Positions 1 through 11,076 of a stretch of 64,000 nucleotides of DNA are shown one piece after another (position 1 is the first letter of the stretch; each line of letters starts with the position of its first letter). The position numbers and the translations under genes were made by a program. The DNA is from Paguma larvata. Its lineage: Eukaryota; Chordata; Mammalia; Carnivora; Viverridae. Under the pieces are notes generated by a model. That model saw nothing but the letters and a program-made list of their open reading frames with translations. It did not search any database and was not told the origin of the DNA. The stretch covers positions 51,603,116-51,667,115 of the forward strand of contig CM057826.1 of the NCBI GenBank assembly GCA_030068075.1, given 5' to 3'.

Positions 1-159
1 GGTGTCCAATTCAATTCAACGAATATTTTTTGAGCCGTTTCTATTTGACAGACATTATGGCTGATGAAAACGAAGCACAGAAATGATAAGGGACTTGCCT
101 AAGATCTCAGAGTCAATTCACAAGTGCTAAGGGTAGAATTCATACACTGAAACTAGAAC

Positions 160-345
160 TCATCCTCTGGAATCAGACATGTACGTATTCAAATCCTGGC
201 ATCAGTGCATGCTAGCTATGTAACTGAGCTCAAGTTACCCATTTCTAAGCTGTGGTTTTCTCTATAAATGAGTTGGGAATAATAATAGTTGCCCAAGCTG
301 CTAAGAGTATTAAAACTACTATATAAAACGAATCTAGTATAACGC
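160..345 (+). repeat. MIR SINE, decayed
   Basis: The order of landmarks follows the MIR consensus: an 'ATTCAAATCCTGGC' tRNA-like segment, 'CTAGCTATGTAACTGAG', a 'CAAGTTACCCATTTCTAAGC' block and 'ATAAATGAGTTGGGAATAA'. It is an ancient, diverged copy with no function implied. Confidence 0.75.
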
Positions 346-547
346 ATATGTGCAAGTAGTAACAGTTTTCATTCCAGGGTCTCTTTGGACAGTGAAAAAT
401 TGTCCCAGGTCATCTCAATATTTAGTGACCTTGGTTTTTCTGCTTGCCCCAAACATGAGAAATTTACCATCCTAGAAGAATGAACCTCGACCATGGTTCT
501 TCCCAACTATCTAATAGAAATTATGCAGAAAGACAATAAATGACTAA

Positions 548-642
548 CTTCCCTTGCTCTGGCTACTCTCCTCCTCCTGCTTCTCCTACTTCTCTCCCTC
601 CTCCACCATCTCCCCCTCCTCCTCCTTTTCTCTCTCTCTCAG

Positions 643-699
<57 letters not shown>

Positions 700-708
700 C
701 ATACACAG
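548..708. repeat. pyrimidine-rich tract, (TC)n then (CA)n microsatellite
   Basis: A CTC/CCT-rich stretch (548-628) runs into (TC)n (629-662) and then (CA)n with a few interruptions (662-708). The overlapping open frames rich in Ser/Leu and His/Thr are artefacts of the repeat. Likely length-polymorphic. Confidence 0.95.
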
Positions 709-779
709 TGTCCCACCTGCACGTGGAATCATTAATAAGATTAAAGTGTTTCACTCAATAAAAATAAGACAATAAATAC

Positions 780-2395
780 AAACTCTACAGAAAGATGCTT
801 GATTCAAATGTTCCTTTCTTTTTGATGATAGAATAATATCTAACAATGATAAATAACTATCATTTGGCTAATTATTTCAATTGAAAAAAAATGGAAGTCA
901 TAATGCCTTTTTTTTTAAAGCCCTCTCCTCTCTGGCTTTGTGTCAGATTTGAAAGATAGCCACACCTACATAGGACCTTTTATGAAATAAGAAAAAAAAA
1001 ATCCAGGTGTTATCAGTAAGATTTTCATTACCGAGACAATATTAAGGAAAGGCTTTTCATTCCTCAAATCCCTCACCAAGACCATTCTTTAGCAGAAAAG
1101 TTCTGGATTACATTAAAAAGGCAATTCCTCCTGACACTGTAGTTCATCCAATTTTAGAGCCAGAGGACACAAAAGAGACTGTATAGCTACCACAGAACCT
1201 AGATCATACAGAACCTGCCCAGTTTTCGTTTCCTCTTTTCTGAGAATTTATTCCCACCAAACACTGCAGTAGACCTTTCAGCCATGTTTGTAAAAAATGA
1301 TTCTTCCCTAATAAAATAGGTATTCTTGAACCAAGGTGGGAAATCAGATTAGACTTGAGCCTCAAACATGCTAATAAGCCTCCGGAGTTGAACTAGAAGC
1401 AAGAGAAGCTGTCTTTTATCATGTGCATACCAACCCTGAGAAGGGAGTCAATGGTATTGGAGGCAAAGAAAATAGAAAATTTATGAAGAGAGCACATGCA
1501 GAATGAGAAAGGGATAGGAAAAGAGGGGGAGAAATACTTTCTTCAGATCCTGACCATTTTCCAGTTCTAGGTTATAAGAAACTCATGAGTGCAAACTCCA
1601 CTTTCTCCACTTAATTTCCATGTCTACTCATGATTCTTTCTGGTCATTTCTTTAACTCTTAAGTCACAGTTTGTTTCTAGCAACAAATAATCCCTCACTA
1701 AAATATTAGACCCATGCTTTCCTCCAATGCCATTCTACAGAACAGAGAGAGACCCGGAAGGGCAAAGTTCCAGCCCATTTTCACTCACATAATTAGCAGC
1801 GCTGAACTGAGTTCTTTTGTTTGTAAACCTTCTCTCTACAATACTAATTTCCATTAATTCTCGTAAATGCTAGAATGGAAGCATGAGAAACCCAAATACC
1901 ATATTCCACAAAATCTACAATCTATCATTTGCATGACATATCAAACAAATTAACTATGACACATTGCTAAGATACCAATGATAGCAAAAGACATTCATAT
2001 TTCAGATATATTAAAATGTGAAATAAGATGCTCACTTGAGACACAGTGAAAATAGTAATATAAGGGATTCACTGAATTTGGAACAGGGTAAGTTGAAATA
2101 TATTAATTTTCATCCCTGTTTGGGAAGAACTCGCTGTAAGGTTTCAAGTAGGAAGATGAATATTATAGTATTCCTGTGTTAAAACCCACTCGACACATGT
2201 TGCCAACAGTGAAGAATCTCAGCCAAGCCCAGAGTACTTCAAAGATAGATAGAAAGGGCACTTGTAAATCCTCTCTTGATTTTCACATCCTCCATTTGAT
2301 TGATGTTGAAGTCTTAACACTGTGTTAGGAACTGAAATAGAGGAAAGTGAGGTGGGAAGAGAGAGAAAAAGTGGGAACCTCATTTCTCACCTTCA
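780..2395. other. non-repetitive AT-rich sequence, no gene seen
   Basis: I see no long open frame, no paired splice signals around an open block, and no repeat family I can name. A run of T at 907-914 and a run of A at about 993 are the only simple sequence. Confidence 0.5.
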
Positions 2396-2399
2396 TGCA

Positions 2400-2560
2400 T
2401 TACTCTTTAATCAGTAATATTTATTAAGTCCTCACTCTGGGTCAAGCACCATTTCAGTACTGGGCCTATAGCACAGAACAAGAGAAATATTTATCATACA
2501 AATCTGTCTGTCATACAGCAAACATTGTAGTGGAAGAAACAGATGACAAACAACAAAGTG
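2400..2560 (-). repeat. L2-like LINE 3' fragment
   Basis: The pattern 'AATATTTATTAAGTCCTCACT..GTCAAGCACCATTTCAGTACTGG' followed by 'GCACAGAACAAGA' is the reverse complement of the L2 3' end. Decayed, boundaries approximate. A MIR-related origin is the alternative. Confidence 0.55.
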
Positions 2561-3239
2561 CCATAGAAAACCATTAAGTAGTTTAAGTCCTTAAGGAAAA
2601 AAAAGCACAGTAAGGAGTCACTCCTTAAAAAACATACCGGTTAGAAATGAGTCTCACATGCATGAAATAATTTTGCAAATTATTTAGACAGTATGTGACT
2701 AAGTACCAATGTGAGTTTGGACACTTAGTATACTAAAATTCAGAGATACTCTTCCAAAGGTTCACTTTAGCCTTGAACTTTGATCTACGAAGCCTATCAT
2801 TTCATGACTCTGCAGAAGTCCTGATTCAAAGACATAGTACTTGATAAGAAACAGCTACTCTGCTGACATGTCAACTCAGCAAGTGGGAATCAGTTGCACA
2901 TAAACCCTACTCCTGATTTCCATAGGGTAGCCAGGACTGGTCACTCTAATCTTTCTTGCTCTATAACTGAATCTTCAAATATGCCAGAAGGCAAGCTTTT
3001 ACATATGTATCTATGTGTTCACTGTCTCAAAGTCAGTGTCCCTTTCTTTGATAAATACCATCTCTGTCTAACTGGTTGTCCAGAGGTATTCTTCATTACT
3101 GCTCATAACAGCACTATGTAATTCCCAGGACAACAACCTAAAGCAAAGTCATATCTCTACCATCACATTACCTGCCCAGGGTTAGCAGATTATCTAATTA
3201 TCAGTTGTAGACAAAACAAAAATCTAAACTTCTCAAAAG
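2561..3239. other. unannotated stretch, no gene seen
   Basis: A 75-codon open frame at 2894-3121 (+) shows no recognisable domain and has no splice or start context that stands out. I treat the stretch as ordinary intergenic or intronic sequence. Confidence 0.45.
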
Positions 3240-4230
3240 GCCTGAAATCCCCTTCCAGGATCATTTTTAATTTGTTTATTTAAAAAAATTATATTAATAT
3301 TTATTAATTTCCAAAATCCTCCAGCAATAGAGACAATGTATAGCACACTTGTTCCCTAATAGCCCCATCTCCAGAGAAAATTATTCTTACAAGTTTCATG
3401 TGTATTCTTACAAAATGATTCTGTTTTCTTTCTTAACACATATGTAAATGCAAATGGAATTTTCTATATGTGTAATCTTCTGTAATCCACATGTTCACTC
3501 AAACATTAACTGTAGATATATTTTTGTATAAATAAACCCAAATGTCATGTTCCTTTTAGAAACTGGATAGGAGTTTATTGTATGGAGGTACTATTATATA
3601 TTTATTAAACTATCACCATATTGATAAGAGTTTAAGTTCTTTCCAGTTTTGAGTTTTATAAGGATGATACAAGACACACATGTACTTTCATGATGTATTT
3701 GTGAATTTCTATAGAATAAACTCCTGAAATTTGAACATCTAGGTCATGATGTTCAAAGTATAGATACAGATATAGAATTTTCTAATATATGGATTTTTTT
3801 TATTTTTTACCTTTCAGATTCCTCAGGTCATGCATTTTGCATTCTTTTCATAATTTTTAGTTGTAATCACTGGGAGAGAGAATCTGTATCTGCTTCTCTC
3901 CACTTTTAAATTTATCAAGATAGCCATATTGACTATGAAAAAGAATGTACTAATGTGCATACCATTGTCATATTAGGAGAATGCCTATTGTCCCACACCT
4001 GCACCTAAACTGGTTATTATAAATCATTCTCACATTTAGTTATCTGATCATTGAAAACAACTCTATCATTACAATATTTTACCAAAAACTCATGGTATTC
4101 CCAACAATAATTATTCCTTTCGTTTTTTTAAGAAAACAAATTCACCCTTACAAATAGTATATATTCTGGTAGAAGACTCAGAAAATAAATAAGCACTTAA
4201 GGAAAAACAAAACATCAGGAAATTCTGGTG
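3240..4230 (-). repeat. old L1M LINE 3'UTR fragment (interrupted)
   Basis: Phrases such as 'AAGTTCTTTCCAGTTTTGAG', 'ATTTCTATAGAATAAACTCC' and 'GAATGCCTATTGTCCCACAC' are the antisense of an L1M 3'UTR. A ~110 bp block at 3795-3907 interrupts this order and is half of an inverted repeat with 4237-4348. Confidence 0.6.
3795..3907 (+). repeat. left arm of a ~110 bp inverted repeat
   Basis: This arm and the reverse complement of 4237-4348 share a long, nearly collinear stretch, including TTTTTAGTTGTAATCAC, GGGAGAGAGAATCT and ATCTGCTTCTCTCCAC. They differ at roughly one base in ten. About 330 bp separate the arms. Confidence 0.85.
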
Positions 4231-4236
4231 CCAGCT

Positions 4237-4348
4237 AAGGTGGAGAGAAGCAGATAAAGATTCTCTCTCCCGGTGATTACAACTAAAAATTCTGAAAGGA
4301 ATACAAAATGCATGACTTGAGGAAGATGAAAGGTAAAACATAAAAAAA
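4237..4348 (-). repeat. right arm of a ~110 bp inverted repeat
   Basis: Reverse-complement partner of 3795-3907. It adjoins the L1M segment that continues to 5460 in plus orientation, which suggests the arm is L1M-derived sequence. Confidence 0.85.
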
Positions 4349-5460
4349 CACATGTATTTTTAAAAACTATATCTGTATCTATGTATCTATAGATAGACTC
4401 AGATATAGACATAGACAGCAGGTGGGTGAAGGACTAAAATCAGAATTTAAATCATGGCCTGCAAAGTGGGAGGCTCCAGTCATGAAGAACTTTGCAACAG
4501 CAGAAAAAGCTAAAATCTGAGGGAAATAAATCTTTGTGACCAGAGATCCTGGGAAAAGACAACCCTGGATTTCAGAGAGCACGGAAGAAATCCCAGAGAG
4601 GAAAGAGCTGGAGAATGGGATTCCTCTAATTCTGTGTATGAAATGATATAAGTCTTGAGCCTATCTCCAAGTCAAGCACACACAGAACAGACTCAAAGAA
4701 AATAGCAAAAGCTTCAAGAAGTGAACTGCCATATAAACCACTGACTAGTTCAAGACTAAACCCCAAGAGGCACACGTGCCAGACTGAACCAAAAAGCATG
4801 GAAAAGGTTTGAAAACTGAACTGACATTCACCCTAAGAAAGAGAATCAGCACTTGTGGTCTGAATGTAACAAGGTTGATTGCCTACTTCAACAAACAAAT
4901 AACATTCTGCAGAGGATTTAGCAGGACCCAGAGTCTACCAACATAATATTCAAAACATCCAGGACATAATCCAAAATTATCCAACATACAAAGAACCAAA
5001 ATTGTTCAACCAATACCCAAGAGAATAAGCAACAGATAACAAGCCCGAGATACCCAGATGTTGGAATTACCAGAGATTTTAAAGTAGCTATTATAACAAT
5101 CCTCCGTGAGGTAAAGGTGAACATTATTGAAATTAATGGAAAGACAAAAATTCTCAGAAGCAAATTAAAGCTATAAAAAAAAGAACTCAGTGGAAATTTT
5201 AGAACCGAGAAATACAAAAACTTAAATTAGAAGAAGTCATTGAATGGGCTCAATAACAGAATGGAGAGGAAAGAGGAAAACATGCAGAGAAACTAAAGAT
5301 AGAGAAATAAAAAGTATACAATCTTCGCAGAAAGAAAAAGATTGAAAAATAAATAAACAGAACTCCCAACCTGTAGGACAAGATCAAAAGATCTAGCATG
5401 TTATTGGAGTCCCAGAAAGAGAGGAAAAAGAAATTGGTGCAGAAAAATATCACCAAGAAT
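4349..5460 (+). repeat. old L1M LINE, 5'UTR/ORF1 region
   Basis: The segment reads like the L1M region before and within ORF1. Landmarks are 'GGAATTACCAGAGATTTTAA', 'GAGGTAAAGGTGAACATTA', 'GAAATTTTAGAACCGAGAAA', 'GAATGGGCTCAATAACAGAA' and 'GGAGTCCCAGAAAGAGAGG'. The frame is broken by many stops. The minus-strand open frames here (4918-5217, 5250-5456) are antisense shadows. It is flanked on both sides by L1M 3'UTR pieces in the opposite orientation. Confidence 0.7.
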
Positions 5461-5860
5461 CCTCATCCAGAGATGATCCATTTTAATATTTGATGTAGAC
5501 TCTTCTAGGCTTTTTTCCATATACATAAACATACAGACACACAGACACACACATACACATACAGAAGGTACCAGAGTACCTGCTCCTAGTAAAATGTTTT
5601 TTCCTTTAATGCTTTAAAGTGTTTATATATCTCAATAAATATATATCTGCATAATAATTTTAATGGCTAATTAATAGTTCATTGAATAACATAGCCATAG
5701 TTTTGTTTTTCAGTAATTTACCACTTTTTATTTAGTTTTCTCCCTCTTTTTTAACTATTATAAGATTCTGCACTTACTCTTATTGCCAAATCTTTGTCAC
5801 ATCATTGTTTTCTTCACTTATATTTCTAAAAATAAAATTACTGTGTAAGAGATATCCATT
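5461..5860 (-). repeat. old L1M LINE 3'UTR fragment
   Basis: Polarity flips abruptly at about 5461. 'TAGACTCTTCTAGGCTTTTTTCCATA' and the following AT-rich text match the antisense of an L1M 3'UTR, paralogous to part of 3240-3790. It contains a short (CA)-rich run near 5535-5562. Confidence 0.6.
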
Positions 5861-6448
5861 CAACCAATATTCAGTCAACAAACATTGACTGAGCAGTTAA
5901 TATAAACTAGGTACTGTCCATTTGTGGAGGTACTACTGTCTCTCAGCCTTGCCAATTCTAAATATGATCAGCAACAGTTAGTCAATCTTGAATGACAATG
6001 TTGTAAAATATGCACACTTTGCTTCTATGGGACAAGAAAAGTTGGTCTCAAAGGGTCACTGATGGCTCAAGGAAAAGTCTCCAAAAAATTCTTTAAGAGC
6101 CAAGAGTTGAATAATTAAACATCAAGATTACAAAAAAAAAAATGTTGATTTGCTTTCTTGCATATTCTTCTTAAATAACATGAAATATCTTTTAGCAGCT
6201 TCAAAATCAGTTCATATCAGAGCTACCCACTTTGTCTCAATGGTGATCCATATACTATATTAAGTGGCCTCAGTCTTGTATCAGTGCTACAATTATCTAA
6301 TTGGTTGCAATTAGTTAATCATTTCTGCCAAACAACCAAATTTTATAAATTTTAAGATTACTTTCTAAGATGTTCTATAGATGATCTTTGAAAATATTGT
6401 TATTACTATTATTCCCTAAAACTTGATTCCCAACAAGCTAGTTCATTT
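5861..6448. other. mostly unannotated, possible L2/MIR remnant at its start
   Basis: The text 'AACAAACATTGACTGAGCAGTTAATA' near 5877 hints at an L2 or MIR 3' end. The remainder has no recognisable gene or repeat. Confidence 0.4.
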
Positions 6449-6461
6449 TCCTATATTCTTT

Positions 6462-6647
6462 TTTTTAATGTTATATTTATTTTTGAGAGAGCATAAGCCA
6501 GAGAGGGACAGAAAGAGGGTGACAGAGGATGCGAAGTGGGGTCTGTGCTGACAACAGCGAGCCTGATGAGGGGCTGGAACCCACAAACCCTGAGATCATC
6601 ACCTGAGCCAAAGTAGGAAGCTCGACTGGGTTCAGTCGGTGCCCCAC
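6462..6647 (-). mobile_element. feliform CAN-SINE (tRNA-derived), minus strand
   Basis: Reads as the reverse complement of the felid SINE: T-rich tail, TTATTTTTGAGAGAG, then GGGTCTGTGCTGACA and a degenerate head near 6640. It lies between 13 bp perfect direct repeats TCCTATATTCTTT at 6449-6461 and 6648-6660, which are its target-site duplication. Confidence 0.9.
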
Positions 6648-6671
6648 TCCTATATTCTTTAAAGAACTAAT

Positions 6672-6725
6672 TTCCACTGTTCTCTCTCTCTCTCTGTCTC
6701 TCAAGAATAAATAAACATTAAGAAA
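6672..6725 (+). mobile_element. 5'-truncated CAN-SINE tail, plus strand
   Basis: Only the (TC)n tract and the AATAAATAAACATTAAG tail of the SINE remain. An exact 11 bp repeat AAAGAACTAAT flanks it (6661-6671 and 6726-6736), so it is a separate insertion that abuts the minus-strand SINE at 6462-6647. Confidence 0.85.
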
Positions 6726-7001
6726 AAAGAACTAATCTTTATGAAGACAAACTGGTGGTAAGAGAAGAGTACAGAACTTATCATTAATATGAGATGTTCT
6801 TATTCCTTAGCTAGGGCTATAATACTCAACTATTTTGGTCACTCTTTCCTTTGTGACCTCACTTTATCTTAAATATACTCCCAGCATAACACATATAAAA
6901 AAAATTTACAAGATTTTATTCTTTGAATTCTCTCTCTCGTAGTATATATACTGAACCCTTCAAGGACAGGAAATGAATCTTCTTCATTTTTGTATTCCCA
7001 C

Positions 7002-7063
7002 CAGTTAACCCAAAAGATGCTAGGTACAGGTACAGTTAACCCAAAAGATAGTAGGTGCAGGTA
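7002..7063. repeat. 31 bp tandem duplication, two units
   Basis: Units 7002-7032 and 7033-7063 both begin CAGTTAACCCAAAAGAT and differ at about three bases. The preceding text resembles an old L2 3' end. Confidence 0.85.
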
Positions 7064-7142
7064 TGCTGATTTTTTTTCTTAACATATTTCATTCTCCTTC
7101 CTCACTGCAAATGTAGAAGATATTCCACTTAAAAATAAAGTG

Positions 7143-7322
7143 AATTAAAACAATGGATGGTTTCCAGGTAAAATGCAGAACACCCAGTTAAATTTGGATT
7201 TCAGAAAAAAAAAAACATTTCTTAGGAATAAGTTTGTCCCAAATACTGCCTGTTTCTCTAAGATTCAAATTTAATTGAACATCTCCTATTTTTATTTGCT
7301 AAATCTGGCAATTCCAAAATGA
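7143..7322. mobile_element. palindromic MITE-like DNA transposon relic
   Basis: The left end (CACCCAGTTAAATTTGGATTTC) and right end (GATTCAAATTTAATTGAACATC...TTTGCTAAATCTGGCAA) are imperfect reverse complements over about 55 bp around an A-rich centre. This is the layout of a short non-autonomous DNA transposon. I do not name the family. Confidence 0.5.
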
Positions 7323-7709
7323 ATGCAATTGAAATAACTCGAGATTTCCTAGAATATCACTCAAACCAGAGCAAGTTTCTCCCTAATCTAGAAAGTCAGA
7401 GTCTCTAAAACTGCCACAGTTGGAATACGGAACTTTCCAGCTAACAGTGCCACTAGAGAAGTTTAAACTGGGGCTAGATAAGCCACCCTATCCGAAATTC
7501 TATAAACTGATTCCTGTATTGCTTAATAGTTTGGACAAGGTCGCTTCTAAGTCTTCACCTATTTGCACATTATCACTGTATCCCTGTGCTTTGATTTCTG
7601 GAGTCCTTACTGCTAGTGGAATTAGAAAATCTTGAAGTATAGTATTTTATTGATTCATCTCCACCAGTCAATCCTTGTGGCTTTGAATCATACATCTGTC
7701 TCTCCACAG

Positions 7710-7854
7710 GCAGGCTCCCCACCTTGTTCTGGAATCCCACCCTAGTGGGTCCTCCTGGGGAAAATCCTTCGGGAGAAAGGCCCATGTAGAGATCACAGCA
7801 GCTGCATCGGTACGCAGCCAGACTCCATTTCAGAAGCTAAGCACAGATTTATTG
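7710..7854 (+). other. exon-like block of unknown identity
   Basis: A pyrimidine-rich acceptor context (TCTGTCTCTCCACAG) ends at 7709 and a donor-like GTAAGC begins at 7855. One of the three frames is open for all 48 codons (first base 7711), containing 'SFGRKAHVEITAAASV'; the other two have stops. An open block this long is expected by chance fairly often, and the donor lies in an 18 bp tandem duplication. I recognise no protein. Could be a non-coding exon or coincidence. Confidence 0.2.
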
Positions 7855-7871
7855 GTAAGCACAGATTTATT
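7838..7871. repeat. short 18 bp-period duplication
   Basis: TAAGCACAGATTTATT occurs at 7838-7853 and again at 7856-7871. Confidence 0.9.
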
Positions 7872-8621
7872 CTCCCTCAAATAATTCTTGCTCAGTTACC
7901 TTCCCCAAATCCCCAGCTGCTGCCAAGGTTAATGCAAGCCCTGACTCTGCCTGTTGATTCTTATTAATTAAGCCAATCAATGATCTTGTATCATACAGTG
8001 CCTGTTTTTAATATAACCTATTTGACAAGGCTGTATTAATTTAGGAGAAATATGCACTGGCATTCTGGCACACATTTTTCCTAATTATTCTACAGCCCTC
8101 GTTCAGCAGTGAAATTAGTCTGTGGTTATCACAGTTAATGGAAGCCCATAGCTCTTAGCTAAGTGATCTCCACCAGTCACCTGATCTTTTCTTGCTCTCA
8201 GCTGCATAAACATGATTGCACTATCTACACAGTCCCTGGTGAATGCATAATTTGAGCGTGGGTGTGAATGTTTTAGCTAAATCTCCTGCTTCTGTGTGTT
8301 TCTTTAAGTGGATAGATAACAAGATTGGAAAGACAGGGTTGTGGAGGGAAAAGTAACACGATATCAGGAGACAGGTAAGAAGGTGCAGCTTCTGAGGATA
8401 CAGAGGAAACTTGAAACCTGACCTTTACAACTACGTATTAAAGGTCAGAAGATGGATTCTCCATAAAAAAGCACCTCAGGGCATAAAAATCCTCTATGTC
8501 TTTGCTCATGAGGCTCTTGAACCCTGCAGTGTCCATCCTACATTTTCCATCTTTGTCTTAGTAAGTTTGTGGAGTTCCTAATCAAAACTAGTAACACCTC
8601 TTCTATGTTCCCATTCACTAT
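7872..8621. other. unannotated stretch, no gene seen
   Basis: Ordinary sequence. I see no named repeat and no open frame with features. Confidence 0.45.
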
Positions 8622-9260
8622 ATCATTCATTCATTCATTCATTCAAGTGCCTACTGGACACCAGACGCTGTGAAGGGTACTGGGGACAAACCTGTGAATA
8701 AAACAGAAATAGTCCCTTCCTTCATGAAACTTTGGTCTAGTCAATGAGACAGTAAATCAAGCAAGTTAATTAAAGTCAATAACCATAACTGTTAAAATGA
8801 GAAAAATGGGAAGAAGTAGAGTACTCTGATAGAAAATGACCAGGAGGGGTGCCTGGGTGGTTCAGTTGGTTGGGTATCCAACTCTTTTTATTTCTGCTCA
8901 GGTCATGATCTCATGGTCTGTGAGTTCGAGCCCCCACATCGGGCTCTGTGCTGACAGTGCAGAACCTGATTGGGATTCTCTCTCTCCGTCTCTCTCTGCC
9001 TCTCTCTCTCAAAATAAATAAACAAATTTTAAAAAAAGAAAAGAAAATGACCAGGAGGAACCAACTTTTCAAAGGGTTTCCTCTCTGAGGAGGCAACATG
9101 AGCTGAAATCTGAACAACCAGAAGGAATCAGCCTTTCTAAGAGCTAAGAACAATCCAGCAAAAGAACTGGGGGCAGGGATAAGCTTGGTATATTCCAGAA
9201 ACCAAAAGTAGGCTAGATTATCTGGAAATGAGGAAAGAGAGTAAGAATATGACCCTCCAT
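8622..9260 (-). repeat. L2 LINE 3' region, split by a SINE
   Basis: The text starts with a (CATT)n tract at 8624-8645. It continues 'GTGCCTACTGGACACCAGACGCTGTGAAGGGTACTGGGG', the reverse complement of the L2 3' end, and then L2-like text after the SINE, including a 'GAGCTGAAATCTGAA' block. The SINE at 8848-9041 interrupts it. Confidence 0.65.
8848..9041 (+). mobile_element. feliform CAN-SINE
   Basis: Complete copy: head GGTGCCTGGGTGG, body CTCAGGTCATGATCTCATGG and GGGCTCTGTGCTGACAG, (TC)n tract, AAATAAATAAAC tail. Perfect 17 bp target duplication AGAAAATGACCAGGAGG at 8831-8847 and 9042-9058. Confidence 0.97.
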
Positions 9261-9299
9261 TAAGCCCATCTGTCATTGGAATCTAGGTTATAAATGGTT

Positions 9300-9435
9300 G
9301 AATGTATGTCTCCTTCCCCTTTGCCCACTGAATAAGAAACAACTTAAGGGCAAAAATGATATAGTATTCATTTCTCATTACAGTGTCAAGTATGATGCTT
9401 TGTGTAAAGTTGGTGACCAAAAAACATTAATTGAA
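9300..9435 (+). repeat. L2 LINE 3' end, decayed
   Basis: 'TTAAGGGCAAAAATGATATAGTATTCATTTCTCATTACAG' followed by 'GACCAAAAAACATTAATTGAAT' keeps the order of the L2 terminal segment. Confidence 0.45.
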
Positions 9436-9529
9436 TTTACTTTTATTTCTTTATATGTACTATGAATTCCAATTATATCTGTGAAAAGAGAAAGCAGCTT
9501 GGTCTCTGGAAAACTAGCTAATTTTACTA

Positions 9530-9735
9530 GTTAATATTTACTGAACTATTATTTACCAGGCACTGTTCTAAACAGCTTATACATATTCATTTCTTTAAGG
9601 ATTACCAAAACTCTATGGTTAGCTATTATATTAATTTCCATTTTAAAGATAAGAAACTGTGGAACAGGTCAATAAACTAGAATTGAGAGGATAATAAGTG
9701 TCTCATCCAGGATATCTAGGCAGAAAGGCTCCACA
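9530..9735 (-). repeat. MIR SINE
   Basis: Reverse complement of MIR: 'TTTACCAGGCACTGTTCTAAACA', 'CCATTTTAAAGATAAGAAACTG', then a decayed head segment. Confidence 0.85.
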
Positions 9736-10499
9736 TACATGTCCTTAATTATGATGTTAATGATCCTAGCAGTCTAAATATGTCTTGAAAAACTAATTAA
9801 GTCATTGAGATACATTAGTACTTAATATTCTACGACTTAAATTGGATGTCTGACATGACATAAAAGGAATATACTTGCCCTGAATACGTATTATTCAGAG
9901 TATATGAAATATACCTTTAATAAATTTCCATCTCTGCTTCCTTGGTTATAAGAAAGGATTATCTAGTCATCCTTCAATTCGTTTGAGTGTTGCTATAGAA
10001 ACTGCTTTTCCTTAAGTTTGCAAAGTGGCTCTCTCAGCTTATAAGATACTCAGCTATAGAAACAGTAGAACACCACAATCTTACCAACAACGCCAGGGGG
10101 TCACCAAGGAGTGACCTGGAGATATCTTCATTTTTCCCCAATATTCTCCATCTTCTCTCCCTCTTTCCCAAAACCAAGTCAAATACAGAATCTAGATAAA
10201 ATTAGTATGCTGGCCCCATAAACCTAATTTTAAGATCAATTGTTAACTCCCTACTCTCCTGAAACCTGCATGCTTCCCCTAAGATGTTCCTAAATAAAGC
10301 TTTAGTACATTCACTGCCCAGCAATGATAGGAAAGTTGTTTCTTTGAAGACTCCTTTTCCTTGGTTATTACCCTCTCATAGGACTTTTTCCTAGGGAATA
10401 GGCTAAGGCTAATGTATATAACATTAACGATGTTCAGAAAAGCAGGATGTAAAGTTTTCTATAAAGAAATGAGAAGAAAGTGTTAAAGTTTTGGTAAAG
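9736..10499. other. unannotated stretch, no gene seen
   Basis: No convincing open frame or repeat family. Confidence 0.45.
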
Positions 10500-10592
10500 G
10501 AATTTATTTGTCCTAGATGCCATCCTTTTATTCCTGGCACCTATTACAGCTCCTGGTACCCATTAAGTGCTCGATAAATACTGAAGAAACAT
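10500..10592 (+). repeat. L2 LINE 3' terminus
   Basis: 'CCTGGCACCTATTACAGCTCCTGGTACCCATTAAGTGCTCGATAAATACTGAAGAA' corresponds to the L2 terminal segment. Confidence 0.6.
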
Positions 10593-10849
10593 ATGATGTC
10601 TCTCTCTGGTCCTTTGGGAGATAAGTGTATGAAGGAAAGATGATAGGAAGGATAGGGAAAAATCATAAGGCTTCCCCGACGACTCCAGCCACAGCAATCC
10701 CTAATTTCCTTTTGCATAGTTCACCAGACCTACCCAATAAATATTCAAGATCATCTTTTGCAGTTGTTTAGAAATTGCTTTATTTTGTGATGAGGCATGT
10801 TAACCATGCACTGATGTATTCATTTACTTTTATTCATATTGATATACTG

Positions 10850-10985
10850 TCTCTCCAAGTAGATGTTAAGACCATTGTGGAGTCACTTCACTTATCATTG
10901 CTCTTTTAACATCCTTTTTACTAACATAGTGCTGGGCATATTACTGAGGCTCAATAATATTTGTTTAGTGACTGATAAATGCAGA
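10850..10985 (+). repeat. L2 LINE 3' terminus
   Basis: 'AACATAGTGCTGGGCATATTACTGAGGCTCAATAATATTTG' follows the L2 3' end order. Confidence 0.6.
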
Positions 10986-11076
10986 GAGGTGGAGGGCTTT
11001 CCCAGTGGTCTTGTTCTTGAAGGGAATACGATTTTGTCTCTCAGGCTATCACTCTCACTCAAGAAAGCTTTAAAGA

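Noticed and set aside
540..775. Overlapping open frames rich in Ser/Leu then His/Thr
   Set aside because: Artefacts of the (TC)n(CA)n microsatellite.
8848..8920. tRNA-like heads of SINEs as tRNA genes
   Set aside because: The heads are tRNA-derived SINE promoters that have lost cloverleaf features; they are attached to SINE bodies and flanked by target repeats.
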